The notes under the pieces are model-generated. The model was not told where the DNA came from and did no database searches. It saw nothing but the letters and a program-made list of their open reading frames with translations. Source: an uncultured Legionella sp. (lineage in GTDB: Bacteria; Pseudomonadota; Gammaproteobacteria; Legionellales; Legionellaceae). From it: a stretch of DNA of 6,725 nucleotides. Location: NCBI GenBank assembly GCA_903885895.1, contig CAISKC010000420.1:1-6725 (forward strand). The letters are read 5' to 3'. The position numbers were made by a program, and so were the translations under genes. This document shows, in pieces, positions 1 through 5,876 of the stretch. Position 1 is the first letter of the stretch; each line of letters opens with the position of its first letter.

Positions 1-249
1 GGTACTATATCTATCCAGTAAAAATCCAACAAATAATTGGGTAATCATGTAACTGTAATAAAACATTGCCGCGAGCCCACCAAGCCCCGCGCCAGTTAAA
101 TGAAACGTTTGCATTAACTGATCCGTGATGATGCTTGGGAAAATTTGTAAGACATATTTATAAAACAAGAACCCTGCTGCCAAGCAGATGACCAACACGG
201 GGTAGCTTAAAAAAACACGTGTTTTTTGTATGTTTAAAGATAGTGACAT
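1..249 (-). CDS. MFS transporter, N-terminal part (runs off left edge)
   Basis: This is the first 83 codons of a minus-strand gene whose remainder lies outside the window. The start ATG (249-247) has a good ribosome site, GAGAGGG, about 8 nt upstream. The product begins with a short basic cytoplasmic tail, then a hydrophobic segment (about residues 13-37), an extracellular-type loop and a second hydrophobic segment (about 53-78) that ends in GFLLDRYS. GFLLDRY at residues 75-81 fits the loop 2-3 signature (G-x-x-x-D-R-x-G) of the major facilitator superfamily. From family knowledge it should be an inner-membrane secondary transporter; the substrate cannot be told from this part. Similar FYxY and GLGxLxAxxYYxY patterns occur in MFS proteins of Legionella-like bacteria (from memory). 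A promoter with a palindromic operator candidate lies upstream. Confidence 0.85.
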   Translation of the reverse strand, partial: MSLSLNIQKTRVFLSYPVLVICLAAGFLFYKYVLQIFPSIITDQLMQTFHLTGAGLGGLAAMFYYSYMITQLFVGFLLDRYST

Positions 250-319
250 GATAAAACCCTCTCAATTCGTTAATGAAAATAGCGCAAATTCTCACTGAGC
301 GGGCGTGATGTACTAGAAA

Positions 320-366
320 CCTGTCTTAACGTGCAACTATTATCCGCTCACCGTTAAGACAGGCAA
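320..366 (-). promoter_or_regulatory. Putative promoter of the MFS gene within a 12-bp inverted repeat
   Basis: On the minus strand, TTGCCT (366-361) and GATAAT (344-339) form a sigma70-like -35/-10 pair with a 16-bp spacer, about 90 nt before the transporter start. The perfect inverted repeat CCTGTCTTAACG (320-331) and CGTTAAGACAGG (352-363), with a 20-bp spacer, brackets the -10 box. One arm overlaps the -35/spacer and the other lies at the start site. This layout suggests an operator for a dimeric repressor, which is an inference. There is no T-run next to it, so a terminator is less likely. Confidence 0.45.
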
Positions 367-533
367 ATAATGTTAATAATTTGGGGGGAAATTGATGGGA
401 AAGCAGACACGACAATACTCCAACGACAGTTGGTTTGAGAAAACAATAATGTATTGTTTGCGTGCTGCATGAGTGACTCAAATTAAAAAATACATAATGA
501 GCATAACATATGGGTTAATATTTTACAATATGG

Positions 534-562
534 TTGTCAATCGTGAATGTCACGTCTTTTAT
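534..562 (+). promoter_or_regulatory. Weak plus-strand promoter candidate with a small dyad in its spacer
   Basis: TTGTCA (534-539) and TTTTAT (557-562) are separated by 17 bp. The spacer contains the dyad CGTGA-atg-TCACG (542-554). No open reading frame follows before the hairpin at 664-697, so if active it would make a short non-coding transcript. The rest of the 250-704 gap shows only the inverted repeat at 320-363, an AT-rich 8-bp dyad (441-459) and the hairpin at 664-697. I see no convincing gene in it. Confidence 0.2.
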
Positions 563-663
563 AGCGTTTCAGTCTTGAGTAAATTGGGTTTGGTCGCTGA
601 ATACACATAAGGCATGTCATCCAGAACGGATGTATCTGGGGAGTTGCCATCTGTTTAGAGAGT

Positions 664-697
664 GCAAACCTTGATACGTTATCGCATCAAGGTTTGC
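664..697 (-). terminator. Hairpin after the DUF4142 gene stop codon
   Basis: The arms GCAAACCTTGAT (664-675) and ATCAAGGTTTGC (686-697) are perfectly complementary. Read on the minus strand, the loop adds G-U, C-G and G-C pairs, giving a 15-bp stem with an ATAA tetraloop that begins 7 nt after the stop codon at 707-705. The extra pairing exists only in the minus-strand RNA. No clear U-run follows on either strand, so it may be a weak terminator or an mRNA-stabilising 3' hairpin. Confidence 0.55.
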
Positions 698-704
698 CTT
701 AAAC

Positions 705-1283
705 TTAAGATAAGTTTAGTTCTTTTTTCAGTAATTCTGCTCTGTGTAAATGTTTCTCAACATGATGACGCGTGGCTTTTAGATAAACAGTTAATTCTGC
801 ATTGGTCGATTGCATGATTGCGCGATCCAGGAGGTTCAACGCGTTTCGATGATCACGAATCATATCTGCGATAAATAATTTATCAAATCCAGCATGATGT
901 AATGCCTTAAGTTCAGCTAATTCTTGTGCGCCTTTTTGTTTAATATCCATTGATACAGTGTTTTCAACAGGAGCAATGCCTATTTTATGGCTAAGATGTT
1001 GTATATCATGTAAATTTTGCATATGTGCATGATGTAAAAATGCTGAAAAATGTTTTACTTTTTTATGTTGCGCGTGCATTTTTGCGTAATGGGTTGCTGC
1101 AATTTCTGCCTTATTGAGAGCAATGCATTCTTCAATAATATCGCCATTCGTTGTCGCAGTTTGAACAGCGCTGTGTTTGAAGGGCCACTGCACACTCACC
1201 GCATGGGTTGTTGGATCAGAGGTACATCCTGTTAGTAGGGTAAACATGAGAGGCATCGCAGCAATAATTGGCTTTACTTTCAT
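705..1283 (-). CDS. DUF4142-family outer-membrane lipoprotein
   Basis: This encodes a 192-residue protein. Residues 1-20 are a lipoprotein signal peptide: basic start, hydrophobic core and lipobox L-T-G-C with the lipidated cysteine at position 20. Residue 21 is Thr, not Asp, so the Lol pathway should carry it to the outer membrane. Residues about 50-190 are helical, rich in His and Lys, and follow the pattern of DUF4142 (predicted ferritin-like helical bundle), including F-D-K-x-F-I-A-D-M-I-x-D-H (134-146) and a final long helix. The molecular role of the family is not established. The start is supported by TAAGGAG 7 nt upstream of the ATG. A possible promoter is TTGTAG (1362-1357) and TATTAT (1338-1333) with an 18-bp spacer. 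A hairpin follows the stop. The gene appears to be transcribed alone. Confidence 0.8.
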   Translation of the reverse strand: MKVKPIIAAMPLMFTLLTGCTSDPTTHAVSVQWPFKHSAVQTATTNGDIIEECIALNKAEIAATHYAKMHAQHKKVKHFSAFLHHAHMQNLHDIQHLSHKIGIAPVENTVSMDIKQKGAQELAELKALHHAGFDKLFIADMIRDHRNALNLLDRAIMQSTNAELTVYLKATRHHVEKHLHRAELLKKELNLS

Positions 1284-1487
1284 CCTATTTCTCCTTAGTA
1301 GTTATGGCGGCAGGTTTGAGTCACCAATTTATATAATAGTACTAATTTTCAAGGATCTACAATTATAATTTAGCATATTAAGGATAATAGGGAGTGTTGA
1401 CAGGTGGTGATACGGTAAAAGCTAAGTTAATTTGCGTTAAATGATCTGGATTTTTGACTCGCCTCTTCACAGGTCAACGGACCTTCT

Positions 1488-2177
1488 TTATTGTTCGGGA
1501 ATATTCTGGATGGCGCGCCATTGTTTTAGGAGAGTTTGCCGACGTTGTGGATAGCGTGTTGTCAGCTGGTTTAAGGTGATAATTCTATCTGTTCGAAAAT
1601 GACGGAAATCTTGGCGGAGTTCGCACCATGCGACGATGACATGGGCCTCTTCAAAAAAACCAAGCGCGAGTGGCCAGATAATACGTTGAGATTCATTATC
1701 TTTCACATCATGATACGTCATTTGCAGTTTATGTTCCTTACGTATGGCGTACCGAATTAAGGCCTCATCCTCATCTTTTCCTATTGTTGTCTTCCTAGGC
1801 GCAACAAGCAACCCTGACATGTCAAGTTGGTGGCGCAGATCTTCTGGAAGGACGGCCGCTATTTTAGCTAAGACATTTGTCGCTGCAAATTGTAGGGTCT
1901 TATCAGCTCTGCGTGCTACCCAGCGTGAACCGAGGACCAATGCCTCAATCTCTTCTTCAGAAAACATCAATGGGGGTAACATAAATCCTGGACGCAAAAG
2001 GTAGCCAAGGCCTGGTTCACCCTCAATAGAGGCGCCTTGGATTTGTAGTGTAGCGATGTCGCGATAAATGGTACGTAAACTCACCGCTAATTCGTTCGCT
2101 AGTTGTTGTCCACTAATAGGATAGCGGTGTCGCCTCAGGATTTGAATGAGATCAAAAAGTCGTTGTGTTCTAGACAA
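1488..2177 (-). CDS. YafY-family transcriptional regulator (HTH + WYL domain)
   Basis: This DNA-binding regulator has 229 residues from the TTG at 2177-2175. Residues 2-75 form a winged helix-turn-helix of the HTH_11 type (SRTQRLFDLIQILR start, recognition helix S-L-R-T-I-Y-R-D-I-A-T-L at 33-44, wing with G-L-G-Y). Residues about 139-200 are a WYL domain (V-I-V-A-W-C, then H-F-R-x-D-R-I), a ligand-sensing module in this family. The frame stays open to an ATG at 2219, which would add 14 residues. I prefer TTG because family members typically begin right before SRTQRL. In addition, TTGAAA (2235-2230) and CAAAAT (2212-2207) with a 17-bp spacer would start transcription near 2200, downstream of that ATG. 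The ribosome site is weak (GGA, 8 nt away). Its target is unknown. Confidence 0.85.
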   Translation of the reverse strand: MSRTQRLFDLIQILRRHRYPISGQQLANELAVSLRTIYRDIATLQIQGASIEGEPGLGYLLRPGFMLPPLMFSEEEIEALVLGSRWVARRADKTLQFAATNVLAKIAAVLPEDLRHQLDMSGLLVAPRKTTIGKDEDEALIRYAIRKEHKLQMTYHDVKDNESQRIIWPLALGFFEEAHVIVAWCELRQDFRHFRTDRIITLNQLTTRYPQRRQTLLKQWRAIQNIPEQ

Positions 2178-2206
2178 AATGTTGGTCCATGAGTAAATGC
2201 TGACAT

Positions 2207-2235
2207 ATTTTGGCAGCATTAGACTGGTTTTTCAA
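2207..2235 (-). promoter_or_regulatory. Putative promoter of the YafY-family regulator
   Basis: TTGAAA (2235-2230) and CAAAAT (2212-2207) are spaced 17 bp. The predicted start near 2200 leaves a leader of about 23 nt before the TTG at 2177. It agrees with that start and argues against the ATG at 2219. Confidence 0.35.
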
Positions 2236-2255
2236 TTCTAGAATAACCTTTATGA

Positions 2256-2413
2256 CGATTATTATGGCGAGCGCTTGATGACGAGCATCCTTCGAACCCC
2301 TTGTATCTAATCAAAAAACAATTGATGCAATGAAAGAGGCACGAAAGGGGAAACTACGCTCTTTTAATACTATTCAATCACTCATGGATGATTTAAATGA
2401 TGAGAAAGATTGA
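2256..2413 (+). pseudogene. RelB/DinJ-like antitoxin remnant
   Basis: From 2291 to the TGA at 2411-2413 the frame reads F-E-P-L-V-S-N-Q-K-T-I-D-A-M-K-E-A-R-K-G, then a short tail ending D-D-L-N-D-E-K-D. This is the usual C-terminal half of RelB/DinJ antitoxins: a P-F-E-x-x-x-P-N-like segment, then T-I-x-A-M-x-E-A-R, then the toxin-binding tail. Upstream, the frame beginning at 2256 gives R-L-L-W-R-A-L-D-D-E-H, which fits the preceding helix if one base was lost near 2289. The DNA-binding N-terminus is not found, and the regulator's promoter occupies the adjacent DNA. It overlaps the toxin remnant by 14 nt, as in live modules. No intact antitoxin can be made from it. Confidence 0.65.
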
Positions 2414-2621
2414 ACCTACGACGCAATTTAAACGAGACTACAAGCGGTAAAAGAAAGGCAAATACAGGGAAATATTAGAGACCACTTTTACCGATATTTT
2501 AAAGCTACTTGCTAATGACAAGCCACTTCCTGAAAAACATCGAGACCATGCGCTTTCAAATAATTGGCATGATCATTGTGATTGCCATATTAAACCGGAT
2601 CTGGTTTTAATTTATCATTAA
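2400..2621 (+). pseudogene. yafQ: YafQ-family mRNA interferase toxin remnant
   Basis: The frame starts at ATG 2400 and reads M-R-K-I-E-P-T-T-Q-F-K-R-D-Y-K-R before a TAA (2448-2450) at codon 17. It then continues without interruption to a second TAA at 2619-2621 (codon 74). The continuation contains R-D-H-A-L, then D-C-H-I-K-P-D-L-V-L-I-Y, the core signature of YafQ-type type II toxins (ribosome-dependent endoribonucleases). His50, His63 and Asp67 fall at the same numbers I recall for E. coli YafQ catalytic positions; the Trp after the Asp is Leu here. The usual final ~20 residues, with further active-site residues, are absent. The toxin is therefore doubly inactivated: a premature stop (one change from a sense codon such as GAA) and a lost C-terminus. 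Confidence 0.75.
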
Positions 2622-2652
2622 TACCCGTGATCTTTCAAACTGCTATTTCTGG

Positions 2653-2682
2653 TTCAAATAAATATTAAGATTATGCTACTAT
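2653..2682 (+). promoter_or_regulatory. Possible promoter of the inverse autotransporter gene
   Basis: TTCAAA (2653-2658) and TACTAT (2677-2682) are spaced 18 bp, about 85 nt before the start codon. Each box matches the sigma70 consensus at four of six positions, so this is a weak candidate. Confidence 0.25.
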
Positions 2683-2766
2683 CGATCAGAACGAGAAACT
2701 AAGAGTTTTAGATTTTTTTAGAATGATAGCAATCGTTACCATTTTTCATCAAAAGGTCTTTTGAAT

Positions 2767-4365
2767 ATGTTAAGGAAAACGCTCTATAGACACAGTATAG
2801 TTAGCTTGCTACTTGTCCTGATTACCCAAGCTGCTTGCTCAGCTGATAAAACAAGTACACCTTTTCCCGAGATGGGTCGATTCACACTTTCTGCAGTAGG
2901 CGCAGGGGCTGGTACCGCGGCAGGAGGTGGGATTGGTATTTTTGGCGGTGATGTCATGCAACCCGTTTATGGCAATGATAATGGTTTTTTGTTTACTGAC
3001 TTCATGGGAGATTGGGCGACTGGCAACACCTTTTTATTGAGTCCAGGTCTAGGATGTCGTCAGGTCGTTAACAACCAGATTTGGGGTGCTTATTTTTTTG
3101 GTGATAATGAAAAGGTGGGTTTAGGCAAGAATTTTTGGAGTTTAAGTCCTGGAATTGAATGGATGACACCGCATTGGGGTATACATGCTAATGGATATTT
3201 TCCGATTCCTCAAACAAAGAAGATGGGGAAAACGGTTTTTGCTGACACCTTAGGAAATTATGATTATGTGTATTTTGTTGATGGAACACATAACCAATAT
3301 GATGCATTGACTGCTCCCTATGATGTTATTGGTAATGGGGGTGATGTTGAAATTGCCTATCGTTTTGCAGTCCACAATAATTTGGCTTCACGAGTTTATG
3401 TGGGGGGGTATTTTTATCAACCTTCCAGTGCTGGTGATTTTACTAATATCACCCCTGTCAAAAATATCACGGGGATTACGGCTGGTTTTGAGAAGTCATT
3501 GACTAAAAATATGCGTGCTTCGCTGTTGAGCAGCTACGATTCTCTTAATTCTTATAGGTTTGGCATTCGTCTACAACTTAGCTTTGGTGACGAGTCGACC
3601 ATCTATTCTAATGATGTCCACTCTCGATTACTTGAACCCATTGAGCGCCATGTGGGAATCATCGCAACAGGTGCAGGCACCTATGATCAATTAGCTTATA
3701 AAAATCTGGGTAATGCGGTGGAATATAATAATGTTTTCTTTTTGGCACCGAATGGTGTGGGTAATGGAACCTATGGCAATCCGATGCCGTTATCTCAAAC
3801 ATCTTTTGATGCGATTAATAGTCAAAGCCCTAACAGTGCACGCCTTTATATGCAAGGAGGAAGTGGAGCGGTTTATGACGTAAATACATCTAATACTGGT
3901 ACGTATATAGATCCTGTTAAAAACGTAACGGCTTACGGTCTTTTGCTTTATAATCGACAAGATTTGTATGGACGTTCCGCCAATTACACTGCACCAGCAA
4001 AAAGCGATGGGCGACCGATTGTCTCTATTGATGGTAATGCAGCTTTTCAGGGAGTCAATGGGTTCATTATACAGAGTGGAGAAAATACGTTTAGTGACTT
4101 AGCCATAACGGCATCAACAACGAATACGACTACCTATACTACTTACGGTATTGGCGCTATCATGAGCAGTGGTGCAACAGCTGATGCAACAGTCAATGTA
4201 ATAAATACCAGTGTTACTGCATTAAATACAGGCCTATACGCTGGAAATTATTCCACCACAAGAAATCTGACTATTAATACAAGCAATTCATCGTTCAATG
4301 GTAATACGAATACGCAGACTAATAACAACAATTCTTTGGGGGGGGGCCAACGGGCTTTATGCTAA
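2767..4365 (+). CDS. Inverse autotransporter, barrel and first part of passenger (current frame ends early)
   Basis: In the present sequence this frame makes a 532-residue protein. ATG 2767 is preferred over the in-frame TTG 2761 because AAAAGG (2751-2756) lies 10 nt from the ATG and only 4 nt from the TTG. Residues 1-26 are a signal peptide with a hydrophobic core; Cys24 lacks a proper lipobox. Residues about 30-273 look like the N-terminal beta-barrel of inverse autotransporters (type Ve, intimin/invasin group): Q-P-V-Y-G-N-D-N-G-F-L-F-T-D-F, then P-G-L-G-C-R-Q, W-G-A-Y-F-F-G-D and many alternating aromatic strands ending R-L-Q-L-S-F-G. The following L-L-E-P-I-E-R matches the conserved linker (P-V-E-R in intimins) that threads the barrel. 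From about residue 310 a secreted beta-rich passenger begins. After the G9 run (4338-4346) the frame reads Q-R-A-L-C and stops. The downstream half of the gene is in the +1 frame. The barrel is complete, so a truncated product could still insert into the outer membrane. Confidence 0.8.
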   Translation: MLRKTLYRHSIVSLLLVLITQAACSADKTSTPFPEMGRFTLSAVGAGAGTAAGGGIGIFGGDVMQPVYGNDNGFLFTDFMGDWATGNTFLLSPGLGCRQVVNNQIWGAYFFGDNEKVGLGKNFWSLSPGIEWMTPHWGIHANGYFPIPQTKKMGKTVFADTLGNYDYVYFVDGTHNQYDALTAPYDVIGNGGDVEIAYRFAVHNNLASRVYVGGYFYQPSSAGDFTNITPVKNITGITAGFEKSLTKNMRASLLSSYDSLNSYRFGIRLQLSFGDESTIYSNDVHSRLLEPIERHVGIIATGAGTYDQLAYKNLGNAVEYNNVFFLAPNGVGNGTYGNPMPLSQTSFDAINSQSPNSARLYMQGGSGAVYDVNTSNTGTYIDPVKNVTAYGLLLYNRQDLYGRSANYTAPAKSDGRPIVSIDGNAAFQGVNGFIIQSGENTFSDLAITASTTNTTTYTTYGIGAIMSSGATADATVNVINTSVTALNTGLYAGNYSTTRNLTINTSNSSFNGNTNTQTNNNNSLGGGQRALC

Positions 4366-5512
4366 CAATAACAGTACAGGCAATCTGACGATTAATGCGA
4401 CTAGTACATCTTTCAGTGATAACACAATGAGTGGTAAGTTCAATTGGGCTGCTGGGCTATATGCTACCAATAATACAGGCAACCTGACCATTAATGCCAC
4501 CGATTCATCCTTCAATAATAATACAAGTAGTATAGATCGCAACACAGGCGCTTTTGGCCTTAAAATTTACCAAAATGCGGGTGCAGGCAGTCAGAACATT
4601 ACTGTTATTAATTCACAATTCAATGACAATACCGCCACCGCCACCAGCAATGCCGGTGGTTATGGAATTTCTGTTGTATGTACTACATGTTCTGCAAGTA
4701 ATCTGAACATAACTAATTCGTCATTTAATGGGAATACAGCGAGCGATTTTAATGGTGGCACCTATGGGCTTTATGGTAATTTTATTAATATGAGTGTTAA
4801 TATAACAAACAGTACATTCAATGATAATATAAACAATGGAACTACAACGACTTCTTCCGGGGCTTTTGGCGTAGAATTTCTAGTGGGAAATGATACTGAG
4901 AGTACAACAATCAATATAACCAACTCACAATTTAATGGAAATAAGGCTATCAACCTCGGGAATGGTAATCCAGCTAGTGGATTTCTTGTTCAATATTTTA
5001 ATACAGGTAGTGCAGGACTGACGGTTAATGTGGCGGGATCTCAGTTCAATAATAATGTGATCAGTGGTGCTAATAATTCAGGAGCTATGGGATTTTATGC
5101 CATTAATGCTTCTACGCTTGCTCCGATGACAGTCACAGTTACTAGTTCAGAATTCAATGCGAATTCAGCCAGTGGCAATAATAATGGAGGAGCTTATGGA
5201 TTAGTTGCCGAGAAGGATAGCAGTGGTGCTGTAACCGTTAGTGCTACCGAGTCGCAGTTTAATGGAAATACAGTCAGCGGTAGCGGTGCAAATGTCCTTG
5301 GTTATGGTTTTTATGTGGACAATAGTACCAATGGTAATGGCCCACTGTCTGTGACGAGTCTTGCCGGCTCCACTTTTAATCATAATGGCAATTATGGTCT
5401 TTTTGCTGCTGGGAATTTGACACCAAACACAACAGTTAATCTTGCTGACACTACTTTTTTTGGAAACCCCATTAATTACTACTCTAGTGGTAACGTGACT
5501 TTTACTCACTAA
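4298..5512 (+). CDS. Inverse autotransporter passenger, C-terminal beta-helix repeats (other frame)
   Basis: This is the continuation of the preceding gene in another frame. It is open from 4298, but its meaningful part starts at the G-run (4347), with A-N-G-L-Y-A. The ATG at 4298 has no ribosome site and the first ~16 residues are an out-of-frame reading, so it is very unlikely to be a separate gene. The remaining ~388 residues are Asn/Ser/Thr/Gly-rich and built of repeats of 27-39 residues: G-x-Y/F-G-L-Y, then N-L-T-I-N or V-N-I-T-N, then S-x-F-N-x-N-T. Counting the copy before the G-run there are about twelve. Such spacing and Asn-rich turns are typical of right-handed parallel beta-helices (pectate-lyase fold), expected on the cell surface. 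There is no C-terminal membrane anchor or sorting signal, which fits a protein anchored by its N-terminal barrel. It contains one C-T-T-C pair. It ends with TAA at 5510-5512; no clear terminator follows. Confidence 0.75.
   Translation: MVIRIRRLITTILWGGANGLYANNNSTGNLTINATSTSFSDNTMSGKFNWAAGLYATNNTGNLTINATDSSFNNNTSSIDRNTGAFGLKIYQNAGAGSQNITVINSQFNDNTATATSNAGGYGISVVCTTCSASNLNITNSSFNGNTASDFNGGTYGLYGNFINMSVNITNSTFNDNINNGTTTTSSGAFGVEFLVGNDTESTTINITNSQFNGNKAINLGNGNPASGFLVQYFNTGSAGLTVNVAGSQFNNNVISGANNSGAMGFYAINASTLAPMTVTVTSSEFNANSASGNNNGGAYGLVAEKDSSGAVTVSATESQFNGNTVSGSGANVLGYGFYVDNSTNGNGPLSVTSLAGSTFNHNGNYGLFAAGNLTPNTTVNLADTTFFGNPINYYSSGNVTFTH
4338..4346 (+). repeat. Homopolymeric G9 tract splitting the autotransporter gene
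   Basis: Nine consecutive G lie inside the passenger-coding sequence. With nine, the 5' frame ends 19 nt later at TAA 4363-4365. With eight (or eleven), T-C-T-T-T-G, G-run, G-C-C reads S-L-G-G-A-N-G-L-Y-A and the gene is one frame of 914 codons from ATG 2767. The S-S-F-N-G-N-T motif before the tract and T-S-F-S-D-N-T after it are then 39 residues apart, inside the normal repeat spacing. G-runs of this length are classic sites of slipped-strand mispairing in phase-variable surface genes. Confidence 0.85.
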
Positions 5513-5743
5513 AAAAACTTGATTTTGTTTTTGTTTAAAGGGCACTTGCTCACAAACAAAGTCGGTAAGTTGACTATCTACATAGATATCTTCCTCTGGA
5601 GTGGCTTTTACAATAGGAAAGTCAGACATTTTGAAAGCTTCAAAAAAGTGAGTTATTTGTTGTTAAGTGTTGATATTTGGTATTTCTAACTGCCCCACCA
5701 GTGCCCCTGATAAGAGTTTGTTAGTTAAAATTTTTTCATACAT
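5513..5743 (-). pseudogene. Decayed reading frame of unknown family
   Basis: On the minus strand, ATG 5743 opens M-Y-E-K-I-L-T-N-K-L-L-S-G-A-L-V-G-Q-L-E and continues for 26 codons to TAA (5665-5663). The same frame then resumes with Q-Q-I-T-H-F-F-E-A-F-K-M-S-D-F-P-I-V-K and Y-V-D-S-Q-L-T-D-F-V, and runs into the 3' end of the autotransporter gene near 5512. Composition and continuity on both sides of the stop look protein-like, so one broken gene cut off by the autotransporter locus is the simplest reading. I do not recognise the family. There is no clear ribosome site before either ATG. It could also be a chance open frame. Confidence 0.3.
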
Positions 5744-5765
5744 TGTTGTAACTACTTGATTTTGT

Positions 5766-5816
5766 TGGTGGGCCCACTAGGACTTGAACCTAGGACCAAC
5801 GGATTATGAGTCCGCC
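5766..5816 (-). tRNA. 3' fragment of a tRNA-Ile(CAT) gene, likely att site
   Basis: Read on the minus strand, this holds an intact anticodon arm (stem GCGGA/TCCGT, loop CTCATAA, anticodon CAT), variable loop TGGTC, T arm (CTAGG, loop TTCAAGT, CCTAG), acceptor 3' strand TGGGCCC, discriminator A and encoded CCA (5768-5766). It resembles bacterial tRNA-Ile2, the CAT tRNA modified to lysidine, in the anticodon arm, TTGGTC and GGTTCAAGTCC. The matching 5' acceptor strand (GGGCCCA) and a proper D arm are absent upstream, so it cannot be a working tRNA. Such a 3'-half copy is what tyrosine-recombinase elements leave at their distal end. The intact gene would then lie beyond the right edge of the window. 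Confidence 0.8.
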
Positions 5817-5876
5817 AATCAATTTTTAACTGCTTGATTATACAGTAATTTTTGCCGCGGGAAAACACTGCAAATG

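Noticed and set aside
338..350. GTGAGCGGATAA on the minus strand matches part of the E. coli lac operator.
   Set aside because: Only one half and the centre match, the operator symmetry is absent and there are no lac genes. The shared GATAAT is better explained as a -10 box.
441..459. AAACAATA/TATTGTTT dyad.
   Set aside because: It is a short, AT-rich dyad with a 3-nt loop and no link to a gene start or end.
395..472. A 25-codon plus-strand open frame beginning M-G-K-Q-T-R, with a G-rich stretch before the ATG.
   Set aside because: The start recalls transposase OrfA proteins, but the rest does not. It is short and no continuation is found in other frames.
4298..4346. ATG 4298 as the start of an independent second gene.
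   Set aside because: There is no ribosome site, it lies inside the coding repeats of the upstream frame, and its first 16 residues do not resemble the repeats.
5201..5512. Minus-strand open frame opposite the end of the autotransporter gene.
   Set aside because: It is the shadow of the repeat-rich passenger; only the part above 5512 looks coding.
4285..5512. CRISPR-like or tandem DNA repeat array.
   Set aside because: The periodicity is at protein level with varied spacing and diverged DNA; it is explained by the beta-helix repeats.
5530..5560. TTTGTTT/AAACAAA inverted repeat after the autotransporter stop as a terminator.
   Set aside because: It has only A-T pairs apart from one, a 17-nt loop and no T-run, so it is too weak to call.
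5517..5766. The 13-bp direct repeat ACTTGATTTTGTT at 5517-5529 and 5754-5766.
   Set aside because: It is AT-rich and of a length expected about once by chance in a window of this size. It coincides with no other boundary except the tRNA end.
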